A stretch of 64,000 nt of DNA, taken from Brachynemurus nebulosus. Taxonomy: Eukaryota > Arthropoda > Insecta > Neuroptera > Myrmeleontidae. Within the stretch, counting starts at the first letter, position 1; each line of letters opens with the position of its first letter. The notes beneath the pieces are model-generated. The model saw only the letters and a list, made by a program, of their open reading frames with translations. It made no database searches and was not told the origin of the DNA. Position numbers and translations under genes: made by a program. The DNA is taken from positions 186,001 through 250,000 of the forward strand of contig JAPWDM010000068.1 in the NCBI GenBank assembly GCA_035578155.1, written 5' to 3'. Positions 1-12,207 of this stretch are shown here, one piece after another.

Positions 1-432
1 TGACACAAATTAAAGTGATCGGAGCTAATTCGTGACTAATTTTACTAGCCACAGGAACATTCATAACTTCTAACTTGTTTCGACATAAACCGTAGCAACA
101 TATTCAAATTCTAGAAAAATAATATAAATTCGTACTAAAAGTTTTAAACTTATCTAGAATATTGGGATTATGTCGTAAACGAATATTTTTTGCTGAGCAA
201 TTACGGATACCCGAACACTTCAAAACACGATTCAAGTTTGTTACAAATTTCGTTCCTGTTTCGAGAAAACAGGAATGCGCACTTTTACCGACCGCGCCAT
301 CTTACACGACCCTACCCTACAGTTCAGAAAGATGTCAGAAAAAAGACTTCATAAAGACATCTTTCTGACTTTTGTGCTCATTAGGTAGTGGTGTAATCGA
401 TTATTATATGCTCGATATTTTTGACTAATGGT
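1..432. other. AT-rich sequence, no gene seen
   Basis: Short frames of 70 aa or less with no recognisable domain. No repeat shared with the rest of the window was noticed. Confidence 0.4.
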
Positions 433-939
433 CAGTTGAGTATTGGTTTGTACCAAGTCAATTTTTAAAAAAAAATTTTTTTGATAGTGGTTTCGGCTTC
501 TTCAGTGCCCAAAACTAACAAAACAACTATCTAGAAAAAATTTTTAAAAAGTTGACTTGGTATAAACCCACAGAACAAATAGAACGAATACATCTATCTC
601 TTTTCTGCAATCACTTATGTGCTTTTATGTGCATCTTAGGCTGCTTAGTCCTCATTCATTTGCCACCACTCAATGGGTATGTTTCAATTGTTGTTATACT
701 GTTACCTCTCGTATTAACACGGTTTATGTACGTGGTATACGTACATCATACGTTCCACCACCAAGTACATATTATGTGTGTGTGTTAGTCCACTACAACG
801 GACTAACACACACAACTCCGCGTGCACATATATAACATAGTGGGAGTTTATTTTCTATCCTTTGTGGTTACGCTCGTTTCCCTAGTATAGACATAGCAAT
901 GTTCGTTCTCTTTGTTCTCTGGTATAAACCAATACTCAG
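433..939. mobile_element. Short TIR element with inner hairpin
   Basis: The segment starts with GAGTATTGGTTTGTACC (about 437-453) and ends with the inverse GGTATAAACCAATACTC (921-937). A second inverse copy, with neighbouring poly-A/T and a TTGACTTGGTATAAACC core, lies at 551-568 and pairs with 443-485. The left part can therefore fold into a hairpin of roughly 40 bp. No coding capacity is visible. It is probably a composite of two MITE copies or a MITE with a duplicated arm. The target duplication was not resolved. Confidence 0.5.
776..815. repeat. Perfect hairpin in GT/CA-rich DNA
   Basis: GTGTGTTAGTCC (about 780-791) is followed after an 8-base loop (actacaac) by GGACTAACACAC (800-811). 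The stem is at least 12 bp and extends into a GT/AC repeat. It lies inside the 433-939 element. Confidence 0.7.
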
Positions 940-2965
940 TACCCAAAGTGAAATTCACAATTTTGATGAAACTTCGCTGGTGTGTAAAATAGGCAAAAAT
1001 AAGGGACACGCATTTTTTTTATCGGCCATCTTTGACGTTTACGAGGTGAAACCAGCCCCCAAAGTTGGGGTTTCAAATCGTATTTCTTCAGATATATCGG
1101 AAACTATAAGAGATAGAGGAAAACGTTAAATTGACGAAATGTTACTCTTTTAAAGTATAGGTTCAATTCTTCAACTGTATAGGTTAAACCAAGGTCGAGT
1201 TCATAAGAGAGGTAGGAGGGGTGAAAATATGGGTAAATTTTCTTATACAGCCTGAGTGGTTCAGTGTATCAAACTTTCACCATTATAAATAGAAAGAGCA
1301 CCAAAAATTAGGGCATACGGGTTTTTACGTTTTTTCGAAATATGTGTGGTATCTGAAACATATAAGAAAAAAAACGCCGTGAGCAGCGGAGCCACATCAC
1401 GGAAGTCGAATTTTTCCTTTCATCTTCGGTATTGAGTGTCTACAAGCGAAATATAATTGAAAGTCCACAAGCGATTTGTAATTTTGGTGGTTTCAAAACT
1501 GATGATGAGTGTCCGGTTGATCGGGGCTTTAAAAAAAGGTTTTAAGTTTTTAAGGGCTGAATCTCAGTAAATTTAAATTTTGTGCCGATAGCAGTTAACA
1601 GGGAAAAAGCCAACACAATTCGTACGAGGGCATTTCTATCCATGCTTATCCGCCAATTACCTTTGTGTTTTATTTTTAAATATTAAAAAAGGAACTTAAA
1701 TAGTAAACTGGAAGGCTTTTATGAAGATATTTTTTCTTTCCAAAAAAATCCAAAATTTCTATTTTATAAATAATAAAAATCCAAAATTCCTAATTTATAA
1801 ATAAACAGTGACTTTAATAACATTTTCAAATTACTTAATATGTATGTATTTCATTTGTTAAAAAATTGTATTCACTTTTTTTAAATTTTTTAAAATTACT
1901 ATTCGCCAGCTTGTATTTAGAATAAAAGTAATGCATTTAAAACACATTTAACAATAGCATTCAATTCCGATGTAAAAATGGAAGAAGTGGGGGGAAAAGT
2001 AATGTGGACTCCCTAAAAGGTACTAGCTGGATACTAACTGAATACACGTACAAAATTTCAGCCCTCTAGATTTCCTTAGAGAGTCTCTAGACGTGTTAGA
2101 AAACAAGCAAAAAAATTAAGGAAATATTGGCGTAAAAATCGTGGGGGTAAGGGTTAAAAGTTGAAACCTCCAAAAAACAGTGTCTGGCTATTAGCTTAAC
2201 TTGTACACAAAATTTCAGCCCTCTAGGTTTATTTGGGGAGATTTTGACCCGAACGAAACTGTTAAAAAACAAGAAAAATCATGTTCTTTTGGGTATAAAA
2301 TTGGTGGCGGTAGGGTTTGAAAGTCGAGACTCCCAAAAGGCACCCCCTTGATACTAACTCAATCCGAATACAAAATTTCAGCCCTCTAGGTTTATTTGGG
2401 TGACCTGTGCGAGTGGTACAAACTTCGAAAACGTCGAAAATGCATGAAATTGTAGCTTAAAAATGAGGGGGGTGGGGGTAAAATATTAAAACCTCCAAAA
2501 AGCACAACCTAGGTATGAACTTTATCAACACACCAAATTTCAACCCTCTACGTTAATTCTGGGGGGCTGGGGGCCTGTTAGATCCAGCGAAAATCGTTTT
2601 TCCCGCCTCTACTACCACCAAATCATCCTAGGAAGCTGAATTGTGGATATGTTGTAGATAATTGACCGAAACATTATTTCCAATCGGTTTGGAAAAGTTT
2701 TATTGCTTTTCCGCCCCCCACCACCCCCTTAAAAGTTGGGTCGGATCAAAAATTTTCCCAATATTTGACCCCACTTTGATAGTATGAGGCGCCTCGAAAA
2801 TGAGCCCCATTTACCAAATTTCATCTCTTAACTTCCATAGGGGGGCCCTACACAAATTAAAAGGTGGCGGGAATATATATTCCGAAATATGTGTGGTATT
2901 TAAAACATATAAGGAAGAAAAAATAGGGTAGATAATATTGCATTATTATTGATTGCAAATACCTT
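940..2965 (+). mobile_element. Foldback family F, copy 1 (one arm, interrupted)
   Basis: 940-1385 matches the outer arm of the family-F elements at 29648, 59694 and (inverted) 9612. Shared landmarks are GATGAAACTTCGCTGG, GGCAAAAATAAGGGAC and AACTATAAGAGATAGAGG. After family-X copy 1 the arm resumes at about 2876 with CGAAATATGTGTGGTAT and continues to GATTGCAAATACC at 2965. About 45 bp are repeated on both sides of the X copy. No coding capacity is visible, and the opposite arm is missing. Confidence 0.7.
1462..2872 (+). repeat. Family X noncoding repeat, copy 1
   Basis: This segment of about 1.4 kb recurs at 18826-20205 (same strand) and 28414-29482 (opposite strand). It opens near AAACTGATGATGAG and closes near CCTACACAAATTAAAAGG. 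Inside are four diverged tandem units of about 110-120 bp, each marked by AAATTTCAGCCCTCTAG and a G-rich stretch (near 2055, 2210, 2375 and 2535). There are no long frames and no terminal inverted repeat was seen, so the class is unknown. It interrupts family-F copy 1. Confidence 0.75.
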
Positions 2966-3108
2966 CTATATTTTAGGGAATTTCCATTCTGGAAATTCAT
3001 TTAGTACAGCAGCTCTTGTGGAAAGAGCTGAGCCCGAGACTATGACAGAAAGGACCCTTCGAGGTAAAGAGGGGTAAAAGTGCCTAAATGGGAGATTAAA
3101 AACTAATA

Positions 3109-3703
3109 AGGTACATGGGGGTAATATGGTCACCTTAAGGTTTGAGGTCATATATCATAAACACTAAGAGAAGGAAACACAAAAAAACCAATTGTCAACT
3201 ATTGTTAATGTATTGTTAAAAAAAAAGCACAAAAATTTTGGTAAGAATTAAGAACTTTAAAAAAAATCATTTTACTTAAAACAAGAGAAAATGGCCATAT
3301 TTCCATCAGGTGCAGAAAATATGGTCACGATCATGTCTTCGTCATGTTTGTGAAGGATAATTTACATTTTTCGTCCATATTTCTTGCAGATGTTGAAGGT
3401 CTAGGTTGAACAGAGAATGAAGAAATAGAAGGTCGATCCTCATGACAATCCGGGAAGTTTACTGAGGTAGTTTTGTTCAATGTTAATTCAATTCGGCAAA
3501 ATTGAACACAAATTTCTGCAGAACTGATCTTTTTTAACTGCCAAAGTGGCGTCTGTAAAACAGTACCCATGACATCTTGTTTACTAATTTGCTTGTCTAT
3601 GGGCCCCATACTAATGGTGCCATTTGTTATATATTTCTTATACTTTTCGAGATATAAGAAAATGACCATATTAACCGATTGACCATATTACTCCCAGGTA
3701 CCT
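3109..3703. mobile_element. TA-flanked TIR element (595 bp)
   Basis: The left end AGGTACATGGGGGTAATATG (3109) and the right end, whose reverse complement begins AGGTACCTGGGAGTAATATG (3703), form inverted repeats of about 24 bp. A TA dinucleotide flanks each side (3107-3108 and 3704-3705), the target duplication of the Tc1/mariner/pogo superfamily. A 112-aa frame on the minus strand (3331-3669) fills much of the interior but shows no transposase motif that I recognise. The element is probably nonautonomous or a deletion derivative. Confidence 0.7.
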
Positions 3704-3705
3704 TA

Positions 3706-6068
3706 GTAGCATTAAGTGCGCTATGTGATAGTAAATCTTACATACTAATATTAGGGTTTTAAACGTAATTATCTTCGGGTAAAACTACTTTAAGTGAAAT
3801 TCGAATATTTCCAAGTTTTTCCTCAATGCGTGTTCGGATCTTTTTCAAAACCGACTTGCATATACAACAGAGTTAGAGCTAATTTTTGGTGTATATTGAA
3901 GGTCATTCCAAGGTCACGTGAAGAAAATGGATGCAAAAAACTGTACTTGATGTGCTGTAAAAATACGAAGGCGCCACGGAATAAGCATGAGACCATGATT
4001 TTCTAACAGAACGTGGTAAAATTAGTATAGAAACCGATTTTCGTAAAATTCGAGATAGTCCAAGACTCTTATTTAAAACAATATTTTTTTGGATTGCCCG
4101 AGTTGGCAATTTCTTAAATTCTTTTTATTATGTTTGCAAGCGTTTTGACACGCCAACTCAGTATCTTATTTTTCCTGAAGCGAACCCATACCCGTTGTCT
4201 TTAGAATTCCACCAGATTCAAAGGCGTCAGTGTTTAACCTGATTGACCATAAAACAGTGCGCCTAACGTGTGATATTCAGTATTTATGCAATTAATCATC
4301 TAAAAACCATTAAATAATAAAAATCAACACGAATTTAATTAATATTATAGAATAAAAAATAAAAAAATTGACAACACATTGAAGTGTAACTCAAGTTTTG
4401 AATAAAACCTGAAGGATGAAGAGTTAAAAAATTAAACAATTAAATGGTATTACAGATATTATTATTCCTATTAAACACAGTAATAAATAACAAAATAACG
4501 AAAGATAACAAAATCATTAGTTGTCCAGGAGTTGTCCTTTACACCGAAGGGTCCTTTTAACATTACAAATTTTCGTAAAATAAATAGTATCTCAAAATGT
4601 CACAACCATTGAAATGATGATTCCATATTTTTTCAAATATAAAGAAGAAAATATATAAATAACTGATCCCAACATGGAAAATATTAAGGATAATGAAAAA
4701 GGGACAGAACACTTCAGAGCACAGCGTTTTACGCAAATTTTATTAATAACAAGAATTGAAATTACACTATTTAAATGTTTTACATATAATGTATTAAACA
4801 TACAAAATTTAGTAATATTATTTGGATTAGTACAACAAAACAAACATATGGATAAAGAGGACACACGACCATCACAATAATTTTGCTTGTAATAATTCTG
4901 TTTTTATTATTTCTTTTATTAATAGAATATTGTTTTTAAACCATGGGCACCGACCACAGCATTGCTAACTTAATTTATATTTTCAGTAGCCTTCGGTTTG
5001 CACATAACGCCACATATTTCCAACAGAAAAAATTTGTATAATTATGCAATCTTAAAACTCAGGTTCAATGAAAATCGATTCAAATTTTAAGATCACTTGA
5101 TTGATTAGTATTCTAAAGTCTACTAAATAGTGTCAGATTGATGTATCTTGTTCAAATTTTTATGTAATTTCAGTACTTACTTAATTCTAGTTTGAAAATT
5201 TATTATCTTTATAAACCCTGTGGGTAAAAAATTTCATTTTCACTTTCAAAGAAATATCACAAATTTCATAAATTCATAAGTATTTTCAGAATTCATTCAT
5301 TTCACAGAAAAATCCTAAATTATTAAAAAAGCCAAATAATTAATAACAGCAAAAAAAAAAAAAATTAAAAAAAGGAAACATATTTTAGATAATATTATTT
5401 TAATTTCGAAATTTATTTTAGATAATATAATATTATTTTAATTTATAAAAACATGTATTATTTTATAAACATTTTATTCCACACACACTATTTCCTCGCT
5501 GAAAATTCGAGTAAAAATCAAAACTTAAGGTTCATAGGTACATTTCACAATCCGTAATGTGAAAAATCCACAGCCAATGATCATAGTCAGTAAACCTAAA
5601 AATATTAATTATTTATTAAATTTTTTTTGGTTTTACCTTATTCACGAAATTGCTAGCAACAAAATTACCACAAAAAATATTTAGTTTTCTTAACTTTTAA
5701 CCATACAATATTTTGCTTGTATTCATAAAACTGAGATTTGTTAACAATTAAAATGAGGAATTACCTATTCCATTCAAATTTACATAGTAGATAGTAGTTA
5801 AGTGACGCGGCCACTAGCAGCGCCATTAATGCAACAGCGCCAACATCAAATTAAATGTGCATATTTAAATCAATTTTTTTTCTTGAAAATTAAATTATCT
5901 AAGTACCTCAATTTCAAAAGAAATTTTATAAAATTTTCAAAAATATTTACTTTTTAGAACAGGGAGCAATTTAATTAGAAAAATATTATTTAAATTAAAT
6001 ATTTAATTTTAAGTAAAGAAGCCATTAATAATATTTAGTAAAGGAATTCCTTACAAACATAGTACATA

Positions 6069-6069
<1 letters not shown>
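3706..6069. other. AT-rich region, no gene seen
   Basis: Only short overlapping frames on both strands (90 aa or less, low complexity). No repeat shared with other parts of the window was recognised. It could hold old unclassified transposon remnants or host intergenic DNA. Confidence 0.4.
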
Positions 6070-6156
<87 letters not shown>

Positions 6157-6802
6157 CTATGTAACGATGTCACAAGCGAGAAATCAAGAATTTCGTTGAA
6201 TTTCTTCTTGGATAATAATGAAGCGAAACATATTTTTCGCTTAATATTAGAATTTTTCTGACCTAATTAATATTTTTATGCGCTAAAAATTAGATAAAAA
6301 TAACTTTACAGCAAATTTCGTCTCAGAAAATAAAAATTTTATCCATTTTATAGCATTTCTACTAATAATTTGGATCAGTATTTTTGAGGGACGTTTTTTA
6401 ACATCCCACATGTATTGTGGTATATACACATGTATTGTGGTATATATACAAAATTTCATTGTTTGCCTATATTTCCGAGAAACTCATTTTTGTGATGAAA
6501 CTTGTTATATAGGACACCTTTAAGATGTAATATAGTAAAACAGTAAAACGTTGGAAGTCCAAAAATCTTGGACGAGTTCTGCAGTCAGACACGTCCGATG
6601 CCAGGAACCTTAAAAAATAAGTTTTTTGCAAAACTTTTCCAAAATTTGAAAGTTTTTCCAATTTTTTATACTATGGTAAAGAGCGAAAAAAATCACATAA
6701 GATACATTTTGAATCATTATTTTAGGTAAGCGGGTTTTCGAGAAAAAATAACTTTTGGGATCGGAAATTCGCTATGTTATGCAGAATGCTGCGACAAGGG
6801 TA
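6070..6802 (+). mobile_element. Helentron-like element, copy E (left end missing)
   Basis: A long (TA)n tract (6070-6154) is followed by the module with CAGACACGTC and GATGCCAGGAACC (about 6585-6610). The family right end is GGAAATTCGCTATGTTATGC with hairpin GCAGaatgCTGC and terminus GACAAGGGTA at about 6802. The left-end palindrome seen in other copies was not found upstream. The right end abuts sequence of family-F copy 2, as if inserted there. Confidence 0.6.
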
Positions 6803-7050
6803 TTTTAATTTTTATGTTTATTTCATCATGAAAATGTAAATTTTTACTTTCCGATAATGATTCATGTATTGTTCAGTACTTACTAAATTGATAATCTAGC
6901 CATATGTATATTTGGTTACTCATATTCTATAATTCAACAAATTGACTACTTTAATCTTCTTACAAATTCTTTTTTAACCAAATAAACGCGGTTTATTTCT
7001 TTTTCAACATTCAAGCTACTTTTCTTATTCTTTTTTGTATGCTTTACAGA

Positions 7051-8851
7051 TAGAGATGGGCGACGGGAAAATTCTTATTTGGGTATTTATTGGGTATTTT
7101 CCCGGGAAAATTCCCGAAAGCTGGGTAAAAACGATTACTTAGCTGTACTTCTTTGCAAATGTGTTTTTAATTAGATCTCTGTATATTTGTTAATTGTGCG
7201 TGGAGGTTTAAATAAAAAATAATGTTGAAGACCATTTATTTCAAACGATAAAGGTACAAAATATACAAATTAACATTAAAAATGAACAAGTATCAATACA
7301 AAATCAAATTTTTTGTCAGTATTATGTTGTAAATGATAATCAGTCTTATACAAATTATTAAATAACATTACAGATATTATCATTAAGAAATGAAGAAACT
7401 AAAAATCAACAATGTAATTTTAAAACAAAGTTATTTAAATTATTATATAAAATCACAGTACACATAGGTATAGCACTGCAAATGAAATAAGCAAATTCTG
7501 TTTAAACTGCTGTCCAATATCATGAAACCACTTCAGTACATATGTACTGAATGTTTATTTATCTTTAAATAAATTTAAAAATACATGCATACATATTATG
7601 TCGAATCAACTTAAGATGACTTTTCAACAAAGTTAGCAATTAATTTAAAGGGTCTAATAGCAGACTTACCATATGAAAATTGCACTGACGTCATTGGACA
7701 TAGTTTAACCTTTTAAATATTGCGTGTTTGCCGAAAGTACTGATACCCGTGATTTTAGATCTCTGCTCTCACTTATAAGGGAGATATGGGAGTAACAAAC
7801 TATTTTAACGTAAATTAACAAACTATTTCAACCATATAATCCATTATTAGCGCTATCTATTAATCAGCGAACGAATTATGGCTACTGCGGCATATCTCCA
7901 GACGGGGCATCTCTTCCGCATTTACCCTATTCGTTGTTATTTTTAACCATGTTCCACCAAATGCAAACTTTTGTATTTATAATATGTTAGAGCAGACTCT
8001 CAGATGATTATATAGTATTTATTTGGTTGGTGTATCTCCAGTGGTTCATATAAAAAACCACCCTTAAATAATAAATATAGTGTTTTATACTTCTGAAAAT
8101 TAATCAAAAAATATAAAAAAATACCAAATGTAGAGCTGATTGATATCTATTTTTTGGCGTTCGATTCATTCAAATATCTATCATAGTTTCTGAGAAAAAA
8201 GAAAATATCGTTAGGGGTTGTTACCCCCATATCTCCCTTATAAGTGAGAGCAGAGATCTAAAATCACGGGTATCAGTACTTTCGGCAAACAAACAATATT
8301 TATAAGGTTAAACTATGTCCAATGATGTCAGTGCAATTTTCATATGGTAAGTCTGCTAGACCCTTTATAACTCAATGTGTTCAAATTTCAGAGAAATATC
8401 TACGATTTAAAAAAAAATCAAAATGCAACGAAGTTCAATATTGACAAGTGATGAACGAGCTAAAATTTCGACGTTTCGGAAATTGTAGTACATAAAACAT
8501 AATCCAGAGTTGCGAAAACTATGGAAAAAACTGTCATGGTAGGTCCAGGAAATGGGCACCGAAAAATGAAACGCATACTGTACAATTAGCGACGAAAATA
8601 AATTGTCTAGAGAAAAACTGTCAAACAAAAATTGTATAATAACGCGATGTATTAATTAGATCTTATTTAGTCTGAAGATTAATTACTTACGTTTAGCAAA
8701 TATTCTTTATGAAACAACGGTTTTGATAGTTTAAATCCAAAATATTAAGATAAATAAATACCCACTTTTCGGGAATTTTCCGGGAATTTACGCCATTTTT
8801 ACTCACTTTGGGAATTTTCCCGGGAAAATTACGGGTAGAATCCCATCTCTG
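7051..8851. mobile_element. Nonautonomous hAT-like element (1.8 kb)
   Basis: The left end TAGAGATGGGCGACGGG and the right end, whose complement reads CAGAGATGGGATTC, are inverted. The flanks are TTTACAGA (7043-7050) and TTTGCAGA (8852-8859), an 8-bp duplication with one mismatch. A CAGRGATGGG-type end plus an 8-bp duplication is typical of hAT transposons. Subterminal CCCGGGAAAATTCCC palindromes are present near both ends. No transposase frame is seen. It sits inside the centre of family-F copy 2 and carries a younger insert at 7648-8365. Confidence 0.8.
7648..8365. mobile_element. Foldback element with ~145-bp inverted arms
   Basis: The arms 7648-7795 and 8219-8365 are near-perfect inverse copies, with landmarks AAGGGTCTAATAGCAGAC and ATCTCTGCTCTCACTTATAA. 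TA lies on both flanks (7646-7647 and 8366-8367). The spacer of about 420 bp has no long frame. It is nested within the hAT-like element and so is younger than it. Confidence 0.8.
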
Positions 8852-9905
8852 TTTGCAGATGTCAACCCCATTTTCCAAACCACAAAATTTATTACAAAGC
8901 CCCTGAACAGTAAACGATTACTGCTTCTTGTCTAACATTCATTAACACTTGTAGACCAGAAAACTTATACAGAAATAGGTGTAAAAAATATAGAATAGAA
9001 GTAACCAAATATGCACATGGCTAAATTATCGATTAAGTAAGTACTGAAAAATACATGAACGATTATTGGAAAGTAAAAAAATTATATTTTCATGATGAAA
9101 TAAACATAAAAATAAAAAAATATAGAAGGTATTTGCAATCAATAATAATACAATATTATCTACCCTATTTTATTTTTTCTTATATGTTTCAGATACCACA
9201 CATATTTCGAAAAAACGTAAAAACCCGTATGCCCTAATTTTTGGTGCTCTTTCTATTTATGATGGTGAAAGTTTGATACACTGAACCAGTCAGGGGCTGT
9301 ACAAGAAAATTTACCCACATTTTCACCCCCGCAGCCCGTCTTATAAACCCGACCCTGGTTTAACCTATACAGGTGAATAGATCTTTCAAAGAGGAACATT
9401 TCGTCAATTTAAGATTTTCCTCTATCTCTTATAGTTTTCGAGATATCCTAAGAAATACGATTTGAACTCCCAACTTTAGGGGCTGCTTTCACCCCTAAAC
9501 GTGGAAGATGGCATATAAAAAAATAAGTGTTCCTTATTTTTGCCTATTCTATACACCAGCAAAGTTTCATCAAAATTCCGAATTTCATTCTGGGTGCATC
9601 TCCTTGTAAATGTTCCTCGGCTCGACATCACTAATATCTATAAGTGTAATGCCGCATTGACACGTGTTTAGTAGCTAAAGCAGGTTACTGAAGCAAGTAG
9701 CTAAACTAAACAGTTTTTTTTTTTGTTTAGTGAGTGTCCATACACAATTATATAAGTTGATTTAGTATTAAGTTGAAGTAGTAATATAGCTTGGTAAAAC
9801 TAAATTAAAAATGGCCCATAGTCGTAAATAAATCTGTTGTGCACTACAGTAAATGTATCAGATATATTAATAAGCGATTTAATCAGAAAAAAAGTGACAT
9901 TTTAG

Positions 9906-10544
9906 TCCAATCATTTAAGAGTTTGACATCGGGATGAAACAGAATAAGCTAGATTTTCGTGTACACCTTTATTTTGGCATTCTGAATGTTCCCTCAAAAG
10001 TCTCATAAGATCACGTGTGAGCGTCCTTAGATTTTGTAGGTCAAGGGTCGCGAAAATTTTTTAGAAATATCTCGCTTCCTTTGCCTCAAATCGTTATTAC
10101 ATTTATTACAAAAGTTATAAAGCATAAAATTCTCTACAAATTTTGTTCCAAACACTTTTCGATGCGTTTAACTGTTTTGGAGATAGAGCGCGATGAGTAC
10201 GGAACGCTCAGCCATACATTGTACGTCCGTGGTTGCCAAGATACATTTTGAAACTATTAAGTTAACTTGATTAGTAGAAAGTCATCCCTCCAAGAAAAAG
10301 CCCAGAAGAAGTTGGGGCAAATGTTCTATTGTATTTATGATACAATAGAACATCTACCCAACTTGCTATAAATAGAAAAGGTCGCCCAGTAGGGGTCCGT
10401 ATTCACAGGTAAAATCTTAATAATGACACATCTTATGAGACTTTTGAGGGAACATTTAGGATGCCAAAATAAAGGTGTATATGAAAATTCAGCTTATTCC
10501 GTTTCATTCCGAGGTTGGCACCTTTTTTGACTTAAATGATTGGA
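9906..10544. mobile_element. TIR element with ~110-bp arms and inner hairpin
   Basis: The outer ends TCCAATCATTTAAG (9906) and CTTAAATGATTGGA (10531-10544) are inverse. The arms continue through TACACCTTTATTTTGGCAT and TCCCTCAAAAGTCTCATAAG, with a few small indels. Near the middle, ATGTTCTATTGTAT (10321-10334) pairs perfectly with 10340-10353 across a 5-base loop. No coding frame is visible. The target duplication is not obvious. Confidence 0.7.
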
Positions 10545-10614
10545 GTATTTATGTTTGAGCAGATTTATTGGTTCGATCTGTTAATGTAATTATATATATG
10601 GCGAAATTTGTAAT

Positions 10615-11664
10615 ATGTCTTTAGTTGATTTAAGTAAAGCATTTGATTGTGTTATTCATATATATTTACTGGATAAGTTGGAATTCTATGGTGTTAGAGG
10701 GGACACACTGAATATTTTTAAATCGTATAATATTTAATGAACAGGCAACCAGTTGTATCGTTCAAATCCAAGTAATCTAGTCTGGAACACCTTAGATGCA
10801 GTGTTCCTCAAGGGTCCATTCTTGGCCCCATATTTTTCATAATTTATATTAATGACTTACCTGCCTGTTTACCGACACATAAAATTGCATTGTTTGTAGA
10901 TGACACTACCTACTTAAATAAAAATTTAAACGAAAACCAAATTGAATTTTTGAATGGTGAAACATTAGACAGGGCTAAAATATAATCCTCTGATAACGAA
11001 TTAAAAATGAATGAAGACAAAACACAAATTATATTTTTTAACTCAAAACTCCAACAAAAATTCTCAGTAAACTTCCTCGGAATTATAATAGATTCAAATT
11101 TATTTTGGAATGATCAGTATAGATTATTTACTTATCAAAAAGGATAAACATATTATCATATTAGAAAATTTATAAAATTTTCGTCACTTGAGACAGTTAT
11201 TACATTCTATTACAGTAATTTCTATAGCATAGTCTCATATGGGATTCTATTGTGGCGAAACAGTAAACAATTAAAAAGAATATTCATTAATCAAAAGAAA
11301 GTCATTCGACTTTTAGCCAATATTAAATGCACTGATTTCTATAGAGAATACTTTAATAAATTCAAAATTTTAACGGCCCCATCAGTTTTCATCTACAACT
11401 GTTTATGTGAAAAACAACATTTATGATTTGACATTAAATTCGGATCATCAAGAGTACAATACCAGAGGAAGTTGTCTTATAAGCATACCTTATCATAGAC
11501 TAAATCGTACTCAACAATTGATTAATTATCTGGCTTTGCAATTATTCAATAAATATCCAAAAGACATAAGAGACCTCTCATTGAGAGGGTTCAAGGCTTG
11601 CATAAAACAAATTTTGTTGGAAAAATCATATTATAGAATCCATGAATACTTGACGACCTTATGA
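10615..11664 (+). pseudogene. Decayed LINE reverse transcriptase (jockey/CR1-like)
   Basis: Broken frames read, in order: RT motif A ([12 protein letters not shown] near 10620), motif B (PQGSILGP near 10810) and motif C as FVDD (near 10897). Then come the thumb marker FLGIIIDSNLFW (near 11080), SYGILLW (11235) and an 85-aa tail frame (11407-11664) rich in the YNTR and PYHRLNRTQ motifs typical of the end of such proteins. Stops and frameshifts separate the pieces and the 5' part is missing, so the copy is dead. A poly-(ATT) tract follows directly. Confidence 0.75.
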
Positions 11665-11687
11665 ATTGTAAAAATTTATTAAGTAAT

Positions 11688-11689
11688 AA

Positions 11690-11742
<53 letters not shown>
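11688..11742. repeat. (ATT)n tract 1
   Basis: About 50 bp of uninterrupted ATT repeats follow the + strand LINE remnant and precede a 190-bp unclassified segment. It may be a retrotransposon tail on the minus strand (TAA repeats) or on the plus strand. Confidence 0.9.
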
Positions 11743-11743
<1 letters not shown>

Positions 11744-11930
11744 TGAGAATTTAACGAAAGAAACGCGACTGCACTTCAAAAACCCCCAGGCGGAGGAAAA
11801 AGTGTCCGTGCAGCGTACCAGGTCAGGTACTTCAAAGTCAGGTACGTAATGTCCGTCATACAGCATCCCCTTCCTGGTCTTCCCTACCTAATAAATCCCC
11901 GAACCTCGCTGCGAAACCATAACAGTGGGA

Positions 11931-11935
<5 letters not shown>
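11743..11935 (-). mobile_element. Short unclassified segment between two (ATT)n tracts
   Basis: About 190 bp of higher-GC sequence is bracketed by (ATT)n tracts. On the minus strand it ends at a TAA-repeat tail, which fits the 3' stub of another LINE copy. No protein motif is recognised. Confidence 0.35.

Positions 11936-11985
<50 letters not shown>
11936..11985 (-). repeat. (ATT)n tract 2, tail of the I-like LINE
   Basis: It reads as (TAA)n on the element strand, directly after the LINE 3' UTR. I-clade LINEs characteristically end in TAA repeats rather than poly(A). Confidence 0.8.
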
Positions 11986-11987
<2 letters not shown>

Positions 11988-12207
11988 TGTTTTAATTAAA
12001 ATTGGGGTACTGCTGCCGGTGGATGGCGCGGCCAGCAGCACCCGGCGGCCATCGCCAACTAAGGGCATGCGCCGCCAGACACGATAAAATAAAAACAACA
12101 CGTAAAGACAGGGACACATAAATGCACTAGACAACGGACAAACATACACATAATAAAAACCAACGATGAGCCCTGCCATCCCAGGGCTTAAAAGGAGTGG
12201 ACAGACC

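Larger units (their letters stand above)
6803..9612. mobile_element. Foldback family F, copy 2, with nested inserts
   Basis: The left arm (6803-7042) reads TTTATGTTTATTTCATCATG onward. The right arm (8860-9612) is its inverse and ends at the family terminus, seen here as the complement of AAGGAGATGCACCCAG. A hAT-like element splits the middle. There is no protein-coding frame. The left arm is cut by the end of Helentron-like copy E. Confidence 0.7.

Noticed and set aside
2975..3070. GGGAATTTCCATTCTGGAAATTC with GAGCCCGAGACTATG, similar to the Helentron-like left module
   Set aside because: The resemblance is partial, the TAGCG end and the (TA)n tract are absent, and it could be a very old fragment. 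Too weak to annotate.
4592..4880. Hydrophobic 90-aa frame and opposite 68-aa frame
   Set aside because: AT-rich sequence yields such frames by chance, and there is no promoter or domain support.
6070..6154. TA tracts considered as a CRISPR-like or origin array
   Set aside because: Pure dinucleotide repeats without spacers, in a eukaryotic genome.
11591..12179. Poly-Asn and poly-Leu frames around the (ATT)n tracts
   Set aside because: They are microsatellite translations without domain content.
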